Below are positions 21,651 through 34,800 of a stretch of 64,000 bases of DNA, piece after piece. A program made the translations under genes and the position numbers. How positions within the stretch are numbered: the stretch's first letter is position 1; each line of letters starts with the position of its first letter. A model generated the notes under the pieces. It did not search any database, was not told where the DNA came from, and was given only the letters and a program-made list of their open reading frames with translations. The stretch comes from Dendrocalamus latiflorus (taxonomy: Eukaryota > Streptophyta > Magnoliopsida > Poales > Poaceae): NCBI GenBank assembly GCA_017311315.1, contig CM029620.1, positions 5,453,126 to 5,517,125 on the forward strand, in the 5' to 3' direction.

Positions 21651-24600
21651 TTTCAAAGTTTTTGCTAAACAGCAACAGTAAAAGGAGGATTAAGGAAATT
21701 TTGGGAAGATTGACTATAATAAATGCAAATTAATTAGTATGTAAGTAAACCTAATTAATGTTCAGACAGGGTAGGTTAATGCGAGTGACAAGTAATTAGT
21801 GATTAATGACTTCCATAAATACAAATGATGGATTAGTACCAGACCCTTCCACTGACATGTGGGCCATAACCCAAATATAATAAAATAACCCTGGTTCCAC
21901 CTGTCATAAGTACAACATATAAGAATTAAAAATAAGGAAACGAATTAAAAATACCAGTGGGACCCACCAGTCAAGATTTTCTATTTTATGGAATTTCACA
22001 GAACTGAGATTTTCAAATGGGCATAACTTATTCATTTTAACTCCAAATTAAGTGAAAAAAATTTCTAAATTTATCTAAATTCAAGATCTATCCAATGGAA
22101 CTAAAACCAGAAATTTTAGAGCTCATATGAATTTTTGGCGAAAATTATGGACAATTTGGGAATAATCTAGGGAACACAATAAATTTATTTAGGTTGTAAA
22201 GTAAGGTTATTTAGCATGTAGTATCTGGTTATTTACTGCATGAGCAACTGATGTAGATTAAATATTTAATGGAGGTCTAATTATCAAATAAGGACATTAA
22301 TAAGAAAATGTGGCTTTGGTTAAATACCCAAATTTAGTAAAAATACCCTTAAATATAATTAAGATGTATGTCCAGTAATTAACACGCTGTCATTAAATAA
22401 ATCTTAGAGGTAGATTTTGTGAAGCAACAAATATTAAAAATATAACCCTACGTAACAAGCTTTGCCCAAATAGCTAATAATGGTATCATTAATTAAATCT
22501 TAATACTAGATTTAGTAAATAATAATGATGAGCATGAAATAACAAGATATGGCCCATACAACTGAATCCTAATTCGAACTGAAATAGGCTTAATGAAAAC
22601 TGAGGCTACATAAAATATCACCCCATAAAATGCTATACACCTAGACTCTAAAATTAATTCGGTAAGCCAAAATGCCCTGAACAATAGCACTCAACAAAAT
22701 AATGCTAATATAAACTTGTGCACCTATTCATAGGTCTAACCTAACTCATGGAACTTCCTTGATAAATACAAAAATGATAAAATAAATTATTAATAAAAAG
22801 GTCAAGCCTCGCTTTTCCCCAATCGGCCATGTATGGCCACCTTCCTTTCCCAAAAACAGATAATTCCTGTAGGTACATCTTCACTTTTGATCCCTCGTAT
22901 TTCTAAAATTTTCCCTCACGGTAAAGCATTCAGACAACTCGTCCTCCTGCTCAAATCCAGCTACCGCTGTGCTTACAACACATCAACCTAAATCATCCTT
23001 CTATTCTCCAACCATAATAAATGCATAATTTAAAGTAAGTCGGGTATTTAAAGTGATTGGATTTATTTGGATCTCTTGAGTTATTTGTTTTTTATTTGGA
23101 TTCAGTCGCTTATCGCATAGTTAGAAACTGGAGTTCCGAAGAATCAATGGATCAAGCAAGACCAAGATCAAAGTGTAGAAAAGACCAGCAGAGCAGCCCC
23201 CTCAAATGAGACAGCTTTGAGAAGAGCACAAGACCACGGCAAACCGCGCCAGCGCGAGTCAATACTTTGATCATGTTGAACCTACGTTTTCTGCAAACTA
23301 CTTTGATTTAAATTATCAAATTGCATGCTATTGTTTTATATGCAAATACATGTTAATTTAAGATTTTAGTTATATGCCCATTGTTTGCTTGATTAATATT
23401 ACACCTTCTTTGGAACACTTGAATATGTGAACCTTGTCGCCTTAGCAAAATTATAATGGTAACTTTTCAAAAGTAAGTCCGTAATTATATGCCATGCTTA
23501 GTTTTGCTTTGATACTCGTGGGCGCAAGAGCGTCCAAGCATCACTTTTAATCCTGAGAAAAATTGGTTGGACAGTCATGGTGGTAATGACTGGTGTATGA
23601 TGAATATGGTTATTTTATATTCCCAAAAACCTCAAATTGCTTATTTATCTGGGTGGATGGTTCGGGGGTATGGTGCAGGGGTGCACAAGAGTGTGGTCTG
23701 TGGTAGAACCGCCCAGATACCACTAAGGACTGAATCTTGTCATGACCTCCTGTGTAAAACAGTACAACCACAAGTCTGTAAAGTACAACTTGGCTAAGTA
23801 AACTTATCGAACTCTGGACTCATCTCACTGGTAGTGGATTGATGGGGCTACGCTATGGCAAGGGGGCCTGAAGGGACACCAGTGGTGGGTGAAGTTTCCC
23901 AGCTGTCCTAATCTTGTGGGAAGTAGAAGCCCGAGCTGTGTTAGTGGCTGTGGGAAACATCCCGCGCATAGATGGGACCCACCGCAAGTGGGCGGCTACC
24001 CATAAGGTGAGATGAGAAAAGGAACTAGATATTTTGAAAAGCCACTGTGATGGTCTACTCAACCACACTTCTAAGGAATCGTGTGGGGCAATGAGATGAT
24101 TGTCTCTTGTGGTGAAAGTGTACAAACTCTGCAGAGTCAAAACTATTTGAATAGCCGTGCCTACGGTCATGGGCGGACATGGGAACTTAACTAGATATAG
24201 TTCTATTTCAAAAAAAAACTTTGTGGGTGGTAATGGAAAAAAGTGGAGGGCAGTGGAAAGGCCTGATTTGAATTGTCCTGGGTGTCGTCCAGTGGTAAGT
24301 TAAGCGGCTATAACGCTGAAAGATGCTATATGGTGCGGATGCCATGTAACGGTGGATGGAATCTGGATCGCTATTATTATTGCATTTTCTTGAACATTAT
24401 GTTTTTGTTCAAAACTGCTAGGTCTCAGGAAATGTTTATATATCATATTGCAAAAGTAAAATGTTTTCTCTTCTCACAAAGTAAAATATATGAGGAAATA
24501 AGTAGAGTCAGGAGTAATGAAGATGGAAGTTTGTGGTAAAAACAGAAATATATTGGTGGACTCATGTCGATTATAAAAAGAAAACGATAGTGTGGGTTCT

Positions 24601-24820
24601 GGGAGAAATGAGCCCAAATGGATATCTAGACTAGATAGATGATTTATATGTTCTTTGGAATATTAGGAAGTGCAAGGGTATTGGTTGGATTACAACACTG
24701 ATATTTGATATAAATTCTTGGGAGATGTTGACAATATTGGGATTAATAGGATTTGAACAAGTTCTGGATGGATGAATTGATCTTGGGAGTTTGGGGTATG
24801 ATAACAATTCCTGGAGTATA

Positions 24821-25330
24821 AACTTAATCAATGATATTCCTGGTGGATGAATACTGGTGAATCGTAGACCTAATCAATGATATACTTGGTGGATATACAC
24901 TAGTGAATCGTATACTTGGTCAATGATATTCTTGGTGGATGTATACTCATGAATTAGTTAGAGATAGATAATGGAGAAATAAGATTGGTTATTGAAGAAG
25001 CAAACTATGGATGTAGATCAAGAACGAAAGGATTGGATTGTTAAGAATTTAGAATGCAAGAGATACTGGTGGAATAAATAAATGATATTAGATAAATGAT
25101 GTCGCTAGCTGTTTGGAGTTTTAGGCAGTAATTGATCAGTGGATTATATCAGTTATGATACTCACTATTTGGGGATTTAGGCAGCAATGAAGGTATGATT
25201 GGTGGATTGCATAATTGATGATAATCGCTGTTGGGAGTCTTAGACAGCAAATAGTAAAGTAAGTGTGTCTTTGGTGGATTAAGTCGATTATGGTAGTCGC
25301 TAGGTGGAGTGTAGGCAGTAACAATAACAC
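24821..25330. repeat. Tandem repeats in the 3' part of the 5.8-kb LTR unit
   Basis: TCAATGATAT recurs at 24828, 24874 and 24920 (46-base period, with TTGGTGGAT in each unit). Farther on, four looser units of about 57-73 bases carry TAGGCAG/TAGACAG near 25122, 25178, 25242 and 25313, each preceded by TCGCTRNNTGGAG-like sequence. Confidence 0.65.
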
Positions 25331-25826
25331 TATGATTAAATAATAACAATGCTACTAAAAGTGATTTTTGGCAAACAAAATAACCCGAGCCTCTCCTTTG
25401 TTAAGCCATGCATACTATTTATTTGCATTCTGTGTATTGGCTCGCGAGCACGGTGGTTTGTGCTCACACTCGCTTCTGCGACAAATTCAAAAGCAGGAAT
25501 CAGATCACTACGCTTCAACATTACTTTTGGATCATGATGGCGAAGAAGATGAAGATGTCAAGAACTAGGTCGCGAACCTCCAGTTGGCTGCCTGTGGGCA
25601 TGTCCTGAAGGCCCCACTTGCGTGCTTCGTTCTTCCGCTGCTGCAATTTATTGATTTCGGCCTAATCGGCCCATGAGTAAGTCTACTATTATAAATTTAC
25701 ACTTCCGCATGATATGTACTTTGATAATCAGAACTGTAATCTGTGAGCACTATCTACTGATCCAGGGAATAGTGCGGTGGAAATCACAGAGGATTCCAGA
25801 TTGTAAAATCTGGGTCTGACAAGTCA

Positions 25827-27522
25827 TGTGTTGGAAGACCGTGAAATGGGCTTGAGTCTACGTGTCTAGATCGGGAGTAATTGCTTTCCTTCTGATGATC
25901 CCAATACTCTCTATCCTCCCCTCATGATGAGATAGAGGCACACCTATTGGTTTGACCCGAGCCATGTAATCGACGCAAAACTCAATAACCTCTTCGGTTC
26001 CACAACTTTCAATGATATTGCCCTCTGGCCGAGATCAATTCCGTACATAGGACTTAAGAATTCCCATATATCTCTTGAATTGGTACATATGACGTAGAAA
26101 CACGGGGCCATATATCTTTATCTCTTTCACAAGGTGGACAATGAGATGGACCATAATATCGAAAAATGACAGAGGGGAAATACATCTCAAGACGACATAG
26201 AGTTCTCACCACCTCGATATAATCTAAGCAGTGCGGATAGGCTTTAACTCCTTTTGTACTCATCCCCGATAGATTACCAAGGGTAGGAAAATCATTGATG
26301 GTACAAAACAACATGGCGCTAGGTACCTGTACCCCTTCGTTCTAAAGTGTCACAAGATCTTCCACCAATGGTGCTAGGTACACATCAATATCATTCCCAG
26401 GTTACTTCGGCCCTTGGATAAATAGTGATATCAAAATGTACTTCCACTTCATATACAACCAAGGAGGAAGGTTGTACATACATACATTCACAGGCCAGGT
26501 GCTATATCGGCTGCTCATGTTACTGAAAGGATTCATTCCATTTGTACTCAACCCAAATTTTATATTCCTCGGTTCCACAATTAAGTCTACAAACATCCTA
26601 TCAATGTTTCTCCACTAGGCAGAATCAGCACATGTTTTATCATTTCATCTTTCTTACGCTCATCCGAGTGCCAACGCAGCAATTTTACATCCTTTCAAAT
26701 CGCAAATAACCGCTTCAAACGGCGAATTACAGGCAGATACAACAACATCATAGTAGGAGATCCTTACTTCACCTTGATGCCCTAGCCGTCATCGGAGTCA
26801 TTCTTAGGCTTGTGTCAGGATGCTTTGCATACCGGACAAACATGTAAGTTTGTATACTCTTTATGGTACAGGATACAATTATTCGGACATGCATGTATTC
26901 TTTCTACTTCCATTCCCAATTGATAAAGAACCTTCTTAGCTTGGTAGGTGGCTCTCGGCAACACATTCCCTATGGAAGGATGTTTCCTAGGAAACTTAAC
27001 AATGCCGTGAACCAACCATTGCTTTTCCTCAATTTCAGAAGTTCAAGAATGGAATACAACCTTGTGTATTATGGCTTGCAGCCCGGGAACAAAGATTTTT
27101 TCTAAGTTATCCATCAAACCCTCAAATTTACCAAACTCTCTCTCACTATAGTTCCCTTCTACATCGTGTAGCATCTGATTCAAATTGTCCTCATGTGACC
27201 TATCCTCATTGAAAGTACAGTCCACAACCGGCATATTGTTGTCTCCCTTGATGATGTTATAATTACCTTTCTGTATAATCTTCTCTTCACTGTGACTGCT
27301 CCAACATGTATACCCTTTTTTGAAACCCCTTCAAATCAAGTGAGCTTCGATCTACGCTGAGTTGGTAAACATCTTCAGATTATCACAATCAATGCATGGA
27401 CAATACATATATTCCATCCTCTTCTTCAACATTTCCTACTCGACAGCTCTTCTAAAAGTTGACATACCATTAATGTACTCTTCACTCACATGGTTCTCAA
27501 CATACATTCAGCTTTTGTCCAT
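25827..27522 (-). pseudogene. TNP2 5' part of E2, decayed and internally deleted
   Basis: The reading starts at ATG 27520-27522 (MDKS, then a stop replacing Trp). It runs through the transposase-associated domain, the zinc-finger-like CPNNC...HVCPVC (26830-26920) and the core GNDIDVYLAPL region (26390). Near 26220 it jumps from HCLDYIEVV straight to TLCRLEMYFPS, the same large deletion as in E1. DUF4218-like sequence continues to the insertion at 25826. Many stops and frameshifts. Confidence 0.85.
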
Positions 27523-27999
27523 TGATCTATGCTATGCATGTAACAAATTAGTGGCAAATTGGATTATTAGTGCTATTATAGCTAGTTAGACTAATACTTA
27601 CAAATAATTGTTATTCACATTAATAAATTGTTCATATCTAAATTAGATCGATAGCTACATATGGACTATTAATGAAGTAATATATATTAAGCAAGAATAT
27701 ATTGAAGTAAAATAGGAGTAGTAACCCATTCTTAAATTTGAACAAGTTACCAAACTAGATCTAAACCTTACTATCATCTCTCTTTATTACAAAGTACATA
27801 ATTAGAAGCAAATACTAACCTCAAATCACAAAGAACAAATCGATCTACATGCTAGATCTATCAGCGAAACACTTTCACCAACTCCCTAAAGCCAGCCACC
27901 TCCTACAATGCAGCGCAATGAAGACAGATCTGTCAGGACTAGTCTGGCTAGATATTAATTAATAACGTGGCGTATCCTAGACACGTCTAACGACAAACC

Positions 28000-28180
28000 A
28001 TCTGTAATACATAATTATCACAGATGGTTCTCATTAAGAATCGTCTATGATAATGGTAGATTTCACAGATGGTTATTATTTCAAGCTGTCTATGATAATT
28101 ACTTATTACAGACGATTTGTATTAATAACCATATATGAATATACATCATAGAAGGTTTTAAAGTAGAACTATCTGTGATA
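28000..28180. promoter_or_regulatory. Internal CACAGACGGTT block upstream of TNP2 (E2)
   Basis: Decayed inverted pairs (ACAGATGGTTCTCATTAAGAA and variants) lie between the TNP2 start and a possible accessory gene. It corresponds to 8083-8203 in E1. Confidence 0.6.
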
Positions 28181-28361
28181 AATACACTACAAATTCAGTA
28201 ATGCCTCAGAAGTAAATAGGTATTACTTTGTTGTTTTTTACCGATCAGTAATGTTGTCGATTATGTTGTTATAGCGAGACCGTTTACATATATAGAAGAC
28301 AGTAAACACAAATTCAACTGCTTGTATTTGTATATGACCAAACAATATGGCCAATCACTTC

Positions 28362-28986
28362 TTACAAAAGAAAAAAAAGTAGAAACCTAACCATTTTGAA
28401 GTTTTCTAAGTGGTGGAGGTAGCATGATATCTCCGTCTTCAAAACTTTATAGGCGACGTGGTCAGCATCGGACAGTTCAGGATCATCAGCGAATGAAGCC
28501 CGAAATGCGTCCACCCACTGACGCGCTAGTTCGAGTGTCTCCGGAACACCTTCTAACTGAACAATCAAGTCAAATTTAGCCCATAGGTTCTCTTCCCTTT
28601 CTTGGGGTCTCAGCAAGGTTGACTCGATCACCTATCGCTTCGACTAAGCACTCCAAGTGATGGCAAACCTCCTAGAGACATGCATCGTCATTGTAGAGGA
28701 CCACGTCGATGGTGAGGTTAGCTCACCAGAAGTGGGAGACCAACTAAAAGAGGCGACGAAGGAGGATGTCAAGACGACGGAATGTGGCCTTCACTGCTTT
28801 GGCAAATCTTCGGATATAGAAGGGAGGACACTGTTGGTACAGTGTCCTTCCGTAGCATCCGCCAGCATACGGCCGGTGAGCATAGTGTCCTTCCGTAGCA
28901 TACGCCAGCATACCGTTGGTGAGGTGCTCATACAGTATGGCCAGGTTGACCATCAATGCCAGTGACAAGAAAGAGTAGTGAGCCAT
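28362..28986 (-). pseudogene. Possible distant relative of the CACTA accessory protein (copy C), broken
   Basis: On the minus strand a start near 28986 (MAHYSFLSLALMVNL) and a later frame 28631-28362 (QEREENLWAKFDL, then WVDAFRASFADDPELSDADH) lie in the slot that holds the accessory ORF in E1. Two stops separate the halves, and the first half has a duplicated segment of about 30 bases at 28837-28915 (GTGTCCTTCCGTAGCAT twice). Spacing of QER, LxDS/VDAF and the acidic helix resembles copies A and B, but identity is low and the orientation relative to TNP2 is opposite. It could be an unrelated captured fragment. Confidence 0.3.
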
Positions 28987-29204
28987 TTATTTGTTCTTGA
29001 GAGATAAGGAAGATAAGCAAGCGGCTAGCGAGGTGCTCGTACAAGATAAGTGATGTGGGATTAATCTCTGGTGGTGACCGATCATTTTTATACAACAAGG
29101 AATACATCCAACACGTAAGACAAAGAGATGCATCAAAGAGCCGAAACGATCGAAGAAGCTCGCATCGGGGAGACAAATCACCATTGATGTGTACAAATAC
29201 ATAT

Positions 29205-29587
29205 CATAGATGGTTCCAACCATAAGCCATATGTGATACGTAACTATCACAAACGGTTCGTATTAATAACCTTATGTGAACTATCACATACGGTTCTAAT
29301 TAAAAACCGTCTATGATGTTTACAATTATCATAGATGGTTCATATTAATAACCATATGTGAGCTATCACATACGTTTGTAATTAGAAACCGTCTGTGATG
29401 TCTGTAATTATCACAGACGGTTCATATTAATAACCGTCTGTGAACTATTACAAACGGTTATTAACAAGAACCATCTATGATAGTTGTGTATCATAGATGG
29501 TACATAGTCATGTTTGTAAAATCGTTTGTGATAATTATAGCAACCGTCTGTGATGAGGCGTCCATTATAGCTTGTTTTTTAGTAGTG
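29205..29587 (-). promoter_or_regulatory. 5' subterminal repeats and terminal repeat of E2
   Basis: About ten CACAGACGGTT-like motifs alternate in orientation, many decayed (ACATACGGTT, CATAGATGGTT). The terminal sequence ...AGCTTGTTTTTTAGTAGTG ends at 29587, followed by the target copy AAT. Confidence 0.85.
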
Positions 29588-30050
29588 AATTGATTCAATT
29601 TTTAAAATGTGATCAATCGCTTTTGAACTTCCAATTACTAATCAACGTTGCTGTATATATTTTTGTTGCTGAGTGAAAAGAATTAGATACATTTGTCATA
29701 TTTTGCACACTACTACCACTACAACACGCATAGCCTTTTATGACATCTATGGTATGACAATATGTCAAACCGTCACTAAATCATTCGGTTTATGACATTT
29801 TCTAAGAGACATTTCGGCATAGTGACACCAAAAAAATTAACGTCACAAAAGACGTCATAATTGAAGTCCAACTCCAATCAGTGACATTTTTTGCTGCGTC
29901 ATATAAGCCAATTTGCAAATGTCATAAATCTATGACAAAGTTTTCGCGTCATAAAATAATTTTTTTTGTTCTTTAAAAAAATGTACCAAGACACAAACAA
30001 AATGCTTCAAATTTGATAAAGATTTAAGGGCCTAATATAAAAAAGGACGT

Positions 30051-31021
30051 GTGGGCGCCAAAAAGAAATCACCCAAACTGTATGGCGCGTCCTCTCCCAC
30101 GGACACCAAAATTCCGCGGGCGCCAAAAGAAATCCCTCAGCTATTCAGGTCACTACTCCCCCAAACCCTAAATAATCCAATCCATTCCACCTCAGACGCC
30201 GCCGCCCTCCGCCCTCCTCCCCCGACGCCCTCCGCCCTCCTCCCCCGCCGCCCTCCTCCCTCCTCCCCCGACCGCCCTCCTCTCCCGACCGCCCTCCGCC
30301 CTCCTCCCCCGCCCTTCTCCCCCGACGCCCTCCGCCCTTCTCCCCCGACCGCCCTCCGCCCTCCTCCCTCCTCCCCCGACGCCCTCCGCACTCCTCCCCC
30401 GACCGCCCTCCTCCCCCGCCCTTCTCCCCCGACGCCCTCTGCCCTCCTCCCCCGACCGCCCTCCGCCCTCCTCCCCCGACGCCCTCTGCACTCCTTCCCC
30501 GACCGCCCACCGCACTCCTCCCCCGACGCCCTCCGCACTCCTCCCCCGACCGCCCTCCGCCCTCCGCCCTCCTCCCCCGACGCCCTCCGCACTCCTCCCC
30601 CGACCGCCCTCCTCCCCCGCCCTTCTCCCCCGACGCCCTCCGCCCTCCTCCCCCGCCGCCCTCCGCCCTCCTCCCCAGACGCCCTCCGCCCTCCTCCCCC
30701 GACGCCCTCCGCACTTCTCCCCCGACCGCCCTCCGTCCTTCTGCCCCGACGGCCCTCCGCCCATCTCCCAGGTGAGCCTTCCTCCCCCGGCGAGCCTTCC
30801 TCCCCCGACGAGGAACCGACGACGCCGTCTGCACTTCTCCCCCGACCACCCTCCGTCCTTCTCCCCCGACGGCCCTCCACCCATCTCCCCGGCGAGCCTT
30901 CCTCCCCCGACGAGGAACCGACGACACCCCCCGCCTTCCTCATCCGCCAACGAAGTCTGCATCAAGATGGGTCCTGGTCGGAGGGCGAGGAACCAGATCT
31001 CAACCTCCCGTCAACCAGTAG
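30051..31021 (+). other. GC-rich first exon or leader of the E5 gene, proline-rich repeats
   Basis: After a TATA-like AATATAAAAAAGG (about 30035) comes a CCCTCCGCCCTCCTCCCC-type repetitive block (30190-30930). It has no stop in several frames on both strands, so the long proline- or glycine-rich frames are composition effects. The segment ends at a good donor, CAACCAGTAG|GTAATA, at 31021. Only the frame containing QISTSRQPV joins the next exon in phase, giving ...QPVE-MPLTEYEK, so some of the leader may be translated. I leave the start uncertain and use the ATG at 31825 for the gene. Confidence 0.55.
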
Positions 31022-31824
31022 GTAATACACGTGCACTGGTCCCTCTTACTTTGCAATCCATGTGGTGGGGATCTCTTGATTAGTCAGAAGTTTAGCCGTG
31101 GTGGCCTGGCAAGCAGTTTATGTGCTTATGTGTGATCTGTATGTGTGAGATGTTTATGTGTTCAGTCAGTAATTTAGTCAGTAGAGTGTCCATTTATGTC
31201 CATTTGCAGCTAAGCGTGTACATTTCTTCTTGTCCCTGTCACTAGTTTCTTTGATGGCTTTGGCTGGGGAAATGCGGTATGCAGCTTCTTGAATCATGTT
31301 AGTGAAATGTGTTAGGATAGAAGAGGCGGATTTGAAGATGCTAGAATCTGGGGGGAGTGGAATGCCGGATTGCAGGGACCATTTTTTTTTCAAGAGCTCT
31401 TGCAGGGGTTTGCTTGGCTTGACGATATCCAAGCTGCTTCAGTTTTTTGAGTAAGGAAAATGGTCTGTTGCATGTGCTTTTGTTTCTGGTATGCAATGCC
31501 TGTAGTTTGAATTCCATGTGCAGGATTTTTGTATCGGTGAAATTGAAGGATACCACTACATTCTGTGTGCTGATATATGCATGTTAGGTGAAATTGAAGG
31601 ATACATGTCTATTGTCAAAGTAGAGAGCAGCATGTGCCACAATTTGGATGACATCCTGTGTGCTGATATATGCATGTTAGATTTGAGACTAGACTTTTAT
31701 AAATTAACTTGCTGTTACATTATATAGTTAAATTATAAATTAACTTGCTGTTACATTTGAGTCTAGACTTTTATGTGTGCTGAAATATGCATGTGTTGTT
31801 TGTTTTTCTTGGGCAAGTACAGAG

Positions 31825-34800
31825 ATGCCACTTACTGAGTATGAAAAGGGCAGAATGCAAAACTTGATCGAGAAAAATCAGATGTTCCAACGACTTGGTC
31901 TAGCAACGTTATCTTCAATTGTCAGCCATGCTGGGACCAAGGTTGCTGCTTGTGAAGATTCTGGCTCATTGTATCAACCTGGAGATGAGCAGGACATTGA
32001 ACAAGGAGTAGTTGATAAGGTATATGCAATGTTCCTGTATGATTACTACTCCACTTCTGTTCAATATGCAGAATTGTTTATTTTGTTCAATATGCAGAAT
32101 TGTTTTATTTTGTTCAATATGCAGAATTGTGTTGAGTAGTCGCTTTCTTGTACCATGCAGGATTCGGAGCCTATACTTAGTAAGGGTTTGCCAGAGAATG
32201 CCTGCACCCCTAGTGGAGGAACAAGAACATCAAAAAGAGTGATGGCACTTCAGGAGCAAGATCAACCAATTAGAATGACTAGGCAGAGGACAAGGGAAAT
32301 ATCTTCAGTTGATGCAGTTTGCCATGCTCCAACCACAGACCCACAAGATGGTTCCACAGAAGATGGGTTGCTCACAGTGAATGCTCATGCCCAAGATGAC
32401 CACAACGATAGTACCAATAAAGGCAAGTGATTTTAGTTCCTCTCTCCATGATTAATGGTTTAAATATTTTCATTGATGGGTCTATGATTTGCACTAAGTG
32501 TTTCAACCAAATGCCATGACAGATCGACCGTTAAGGGGAAGAAGCGTAGGCAGAGAATTGGATAGGATTTCTAGAGGGTTATGCACCAAGATCCCAGTGC
32601 ACATTGCTGAAGGGAACCGGCGGCCAGAGGCACCTATGCAAGCTGCGAAACTAGCATCAGAGGCTGGTATTCTTCTAAGAAACCATGTCCCAATCCTTCC
32701 GCACTGGAAGAACTATAAGAAGATTAAGGATCTTGTTCCAGACTACATGGGCAAAATTGTTGTAAGTAGCACCATCCTTCCCCGATAGCACAACATTTAT
32801 TCCTGCTAGCATGTATATGATGTCGTGAGCTTTGTAAGGGTGTTAATTGCTATATAAGGGTGTTAATTTCAGATCAGAGCTATGTTGTTCAAACTAGTAT
32901 GCATAGGAAAATATATGTGATGAGTTAGCTTATATGTGTTGATTCATTGAAGAATTGTTATGCCTTTGGTTTTTCAGATCAGTTGCTGAATTTCATCAGC
33001 CTTAGTTCTTGTGCTGAATTCTAAAACTTATATTTGGGGAGGCTACTGAATTTGCTCTTGTATTTATCGATTGGCTGTAAGGTTGGTTTGGCAGAAAGCC
33101 TGTTCCATCGTATGTACATGCATGCATTACCTTTATTGTCGGTATTTAGGTTTTGGCAATGCTATCACGCATTAAACAACAATGTATAACCATGAAGTAG
33201 ATCCAAATATGTGCTGATTTTAAAAAATACATGTTAGATCCAAATTGGTGGCTGGCCTAAATGGGAGAATCATATGTGCTGATTTTAGAAAACATGTTAG
33301 ATCCACATTGGTGGCTGGTCTAAATGGGAGAAACATATGTGTGGATTTTTAAAAACATGTTAGATACACATTGTGGCTGGTTGAATGTTTAGTACATATT
33401 TATTTAAAAACATGTTAGATTCACATTGTGGCTGGTTGAATGTTTAGTACATATTTATTGTGGCTGATTTATTTGTTTGTTAGATGTGTCGTCCCTTACT
33501 ATTACACGCTTTGAGCACCTTTTAACCATATTTTCATGTGCTTGTCCAGATTCAATTCGACATTGACACAACCAGTAAGCCAGTCGAACTTGCATGTATT
33601 GATTTGCTCAAAGGTGGACAGCGACAGATGAGATACAAATTGAAGAAGAAATTCTTTGATGGCATACCAGCAAACCAAGTGAGAACAACTTCGCCACTGA
33701 CCACTATGAGTGACATGCAATGGAAAGAACTTGTGGACATGTGGTCTAGCCCAAAGCACAAGGTACTCTTCCTAAATCTGTCTCACAAATGTTGTGTACA
33801 AGAAAATGAACTACCTGTCTCACTAATGGTTGCCTATTTGTAGGATAAGTGTCTTAAAAACAAAGGTAGTCGTGAGCAAGTTCAGTATCAGCAGAAGACG
33901 GGATCTCGGTGCTTTATTGCTCATTGCCATGTCGTGGTAAGATACATATTCAATGTCCATAGCTGCTGGCCTGTTCAATTACTGGTTCTGTGAAGATGTT
34001 TTGTTTACTATAAGCGACATTTCTAGTCTAGTCTTTTGTGAGTTCAATGTGTGAACCCACATGCATGCCTAGTGATCGGACATTCTTGGGCAATATATGA
34101 TGTCAAACAACATAATAGATGCATAAGAACGTGGTTATAAAATTGACATCAGCAAAACACAATTAATAAAAGAAAAAACCTGATCATTCCCATGGACATG
34201 TCGAATGGGATAAAAGGTCTTAACAGTATAGCTAATGTCATGGTCCTTCAGGAATCAGGATAAAAGATGCCAAGTCTTAAGTCTGATGCATAATAGCCAA
34301 GTCTTAGCATCCAAATCAATGCCCTTGAAATTGCTGCATTTATGTAACCATGTGTTTGCCCTGGAAAGATCTCAAACATAAACCATGAAAAGCTCCAGCT
34401 TGGGTCTCATAATCAGTATAGCTTCAGTATGAACTTAATTGTATATTCTTCCAAAAAGATCAATTCCTGAGCAACCTCAAGACATCACCAACGAGATGTA
34501 GGGAACCAGTAACCAGTACCTAGTTCAGTGTATCAGACACAAATATATTAGCATCAAGTGTTGAAATATCTTACATAAATAAAAAGGGCAAGAAAAGAAT
34601 AAAGATACGTGCTTTCCTAGTCATATAAAAAAGAAAGAAACAAATAAATGTGATAAGAATAGAAGATCAACACAAATTATGTAACAGTAATGTTGAACTG
34701 AAGCAGCACTTAGTGTACAACACACTAGTTATGAATGCATGAATGCAGATTTCTAAAAAAAACATTACTAAAGGTACAAGCTATGGTGAGAGCTTCCACC

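Larger units (their letters stand above)
19975..25821 (+). mobile_element. 5.8-kb LTR-type unit, apparent very long solo LTR, TSD AGTCA
   Basis: It begins TGTAACATCCTGAAATTTT and ends AATCTGGGTCTGACA. AGTCA occurs immediately on both sides (19970-19974, 25822-25826), and the interrupted TNP2 reading resumes across it. No second LTR, primer site or retrotransposon protein is seen. The start resembles 60955 leftward, and interior blocks (22000-22140, 23560-23790) recur at 58630-58800 and 57985-58190. A single LTR of this length is unusual but known for some giant-LTR families; a non-autonomous element that lost its second LTR is the alternative. Confidence 0.8.
10777..29587 (-). mobile_element. 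CACTA transposon E2, complete ends, with two nested insertions
   Basis: The left end at 10777 reads CACTACCACAGAAAGAG and the right end at 29587 reads ...TTTTTTAGTAGTG. AAT flanks both ends (10774-10776, 29588-29590), matching the 3-bp CACTA duplication. Orientation is minus: the 3' gene remnant lies left and TNP2 with the 5' end lies right. Two insertions with their own 5-bp duplications split it (12592-17801 and 19975-25821). Without them E2 is about 7.7 kb. All its genes are decayed, and it shares a TNP2 deletion with E1. Confidence 0.9.

Noticed and set aside
20343..21656. Several 90-220-residue frames on both strands in the GC-rich block
   Set aside because: Overlapping, low-complexity, no domain, and the block recurs as a GC-rich leader in other LTR units.
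28187..28200. CACTACAAATTCAG as the start of another CACTA element inside E2
   Set aside because: No matching right end or 3-bp duplication; the next end at 29587 pairs with 10777 through AAT.
30137..30965. Three long glycine/arginine-rich frames on the minus strand and a proline-rich frame on plus
   Set aside because: They come from a CCCTCC-type repeat with no stops in many frames. No domain, and the gene's real frame is fixed by the splice join at 31021/31823.
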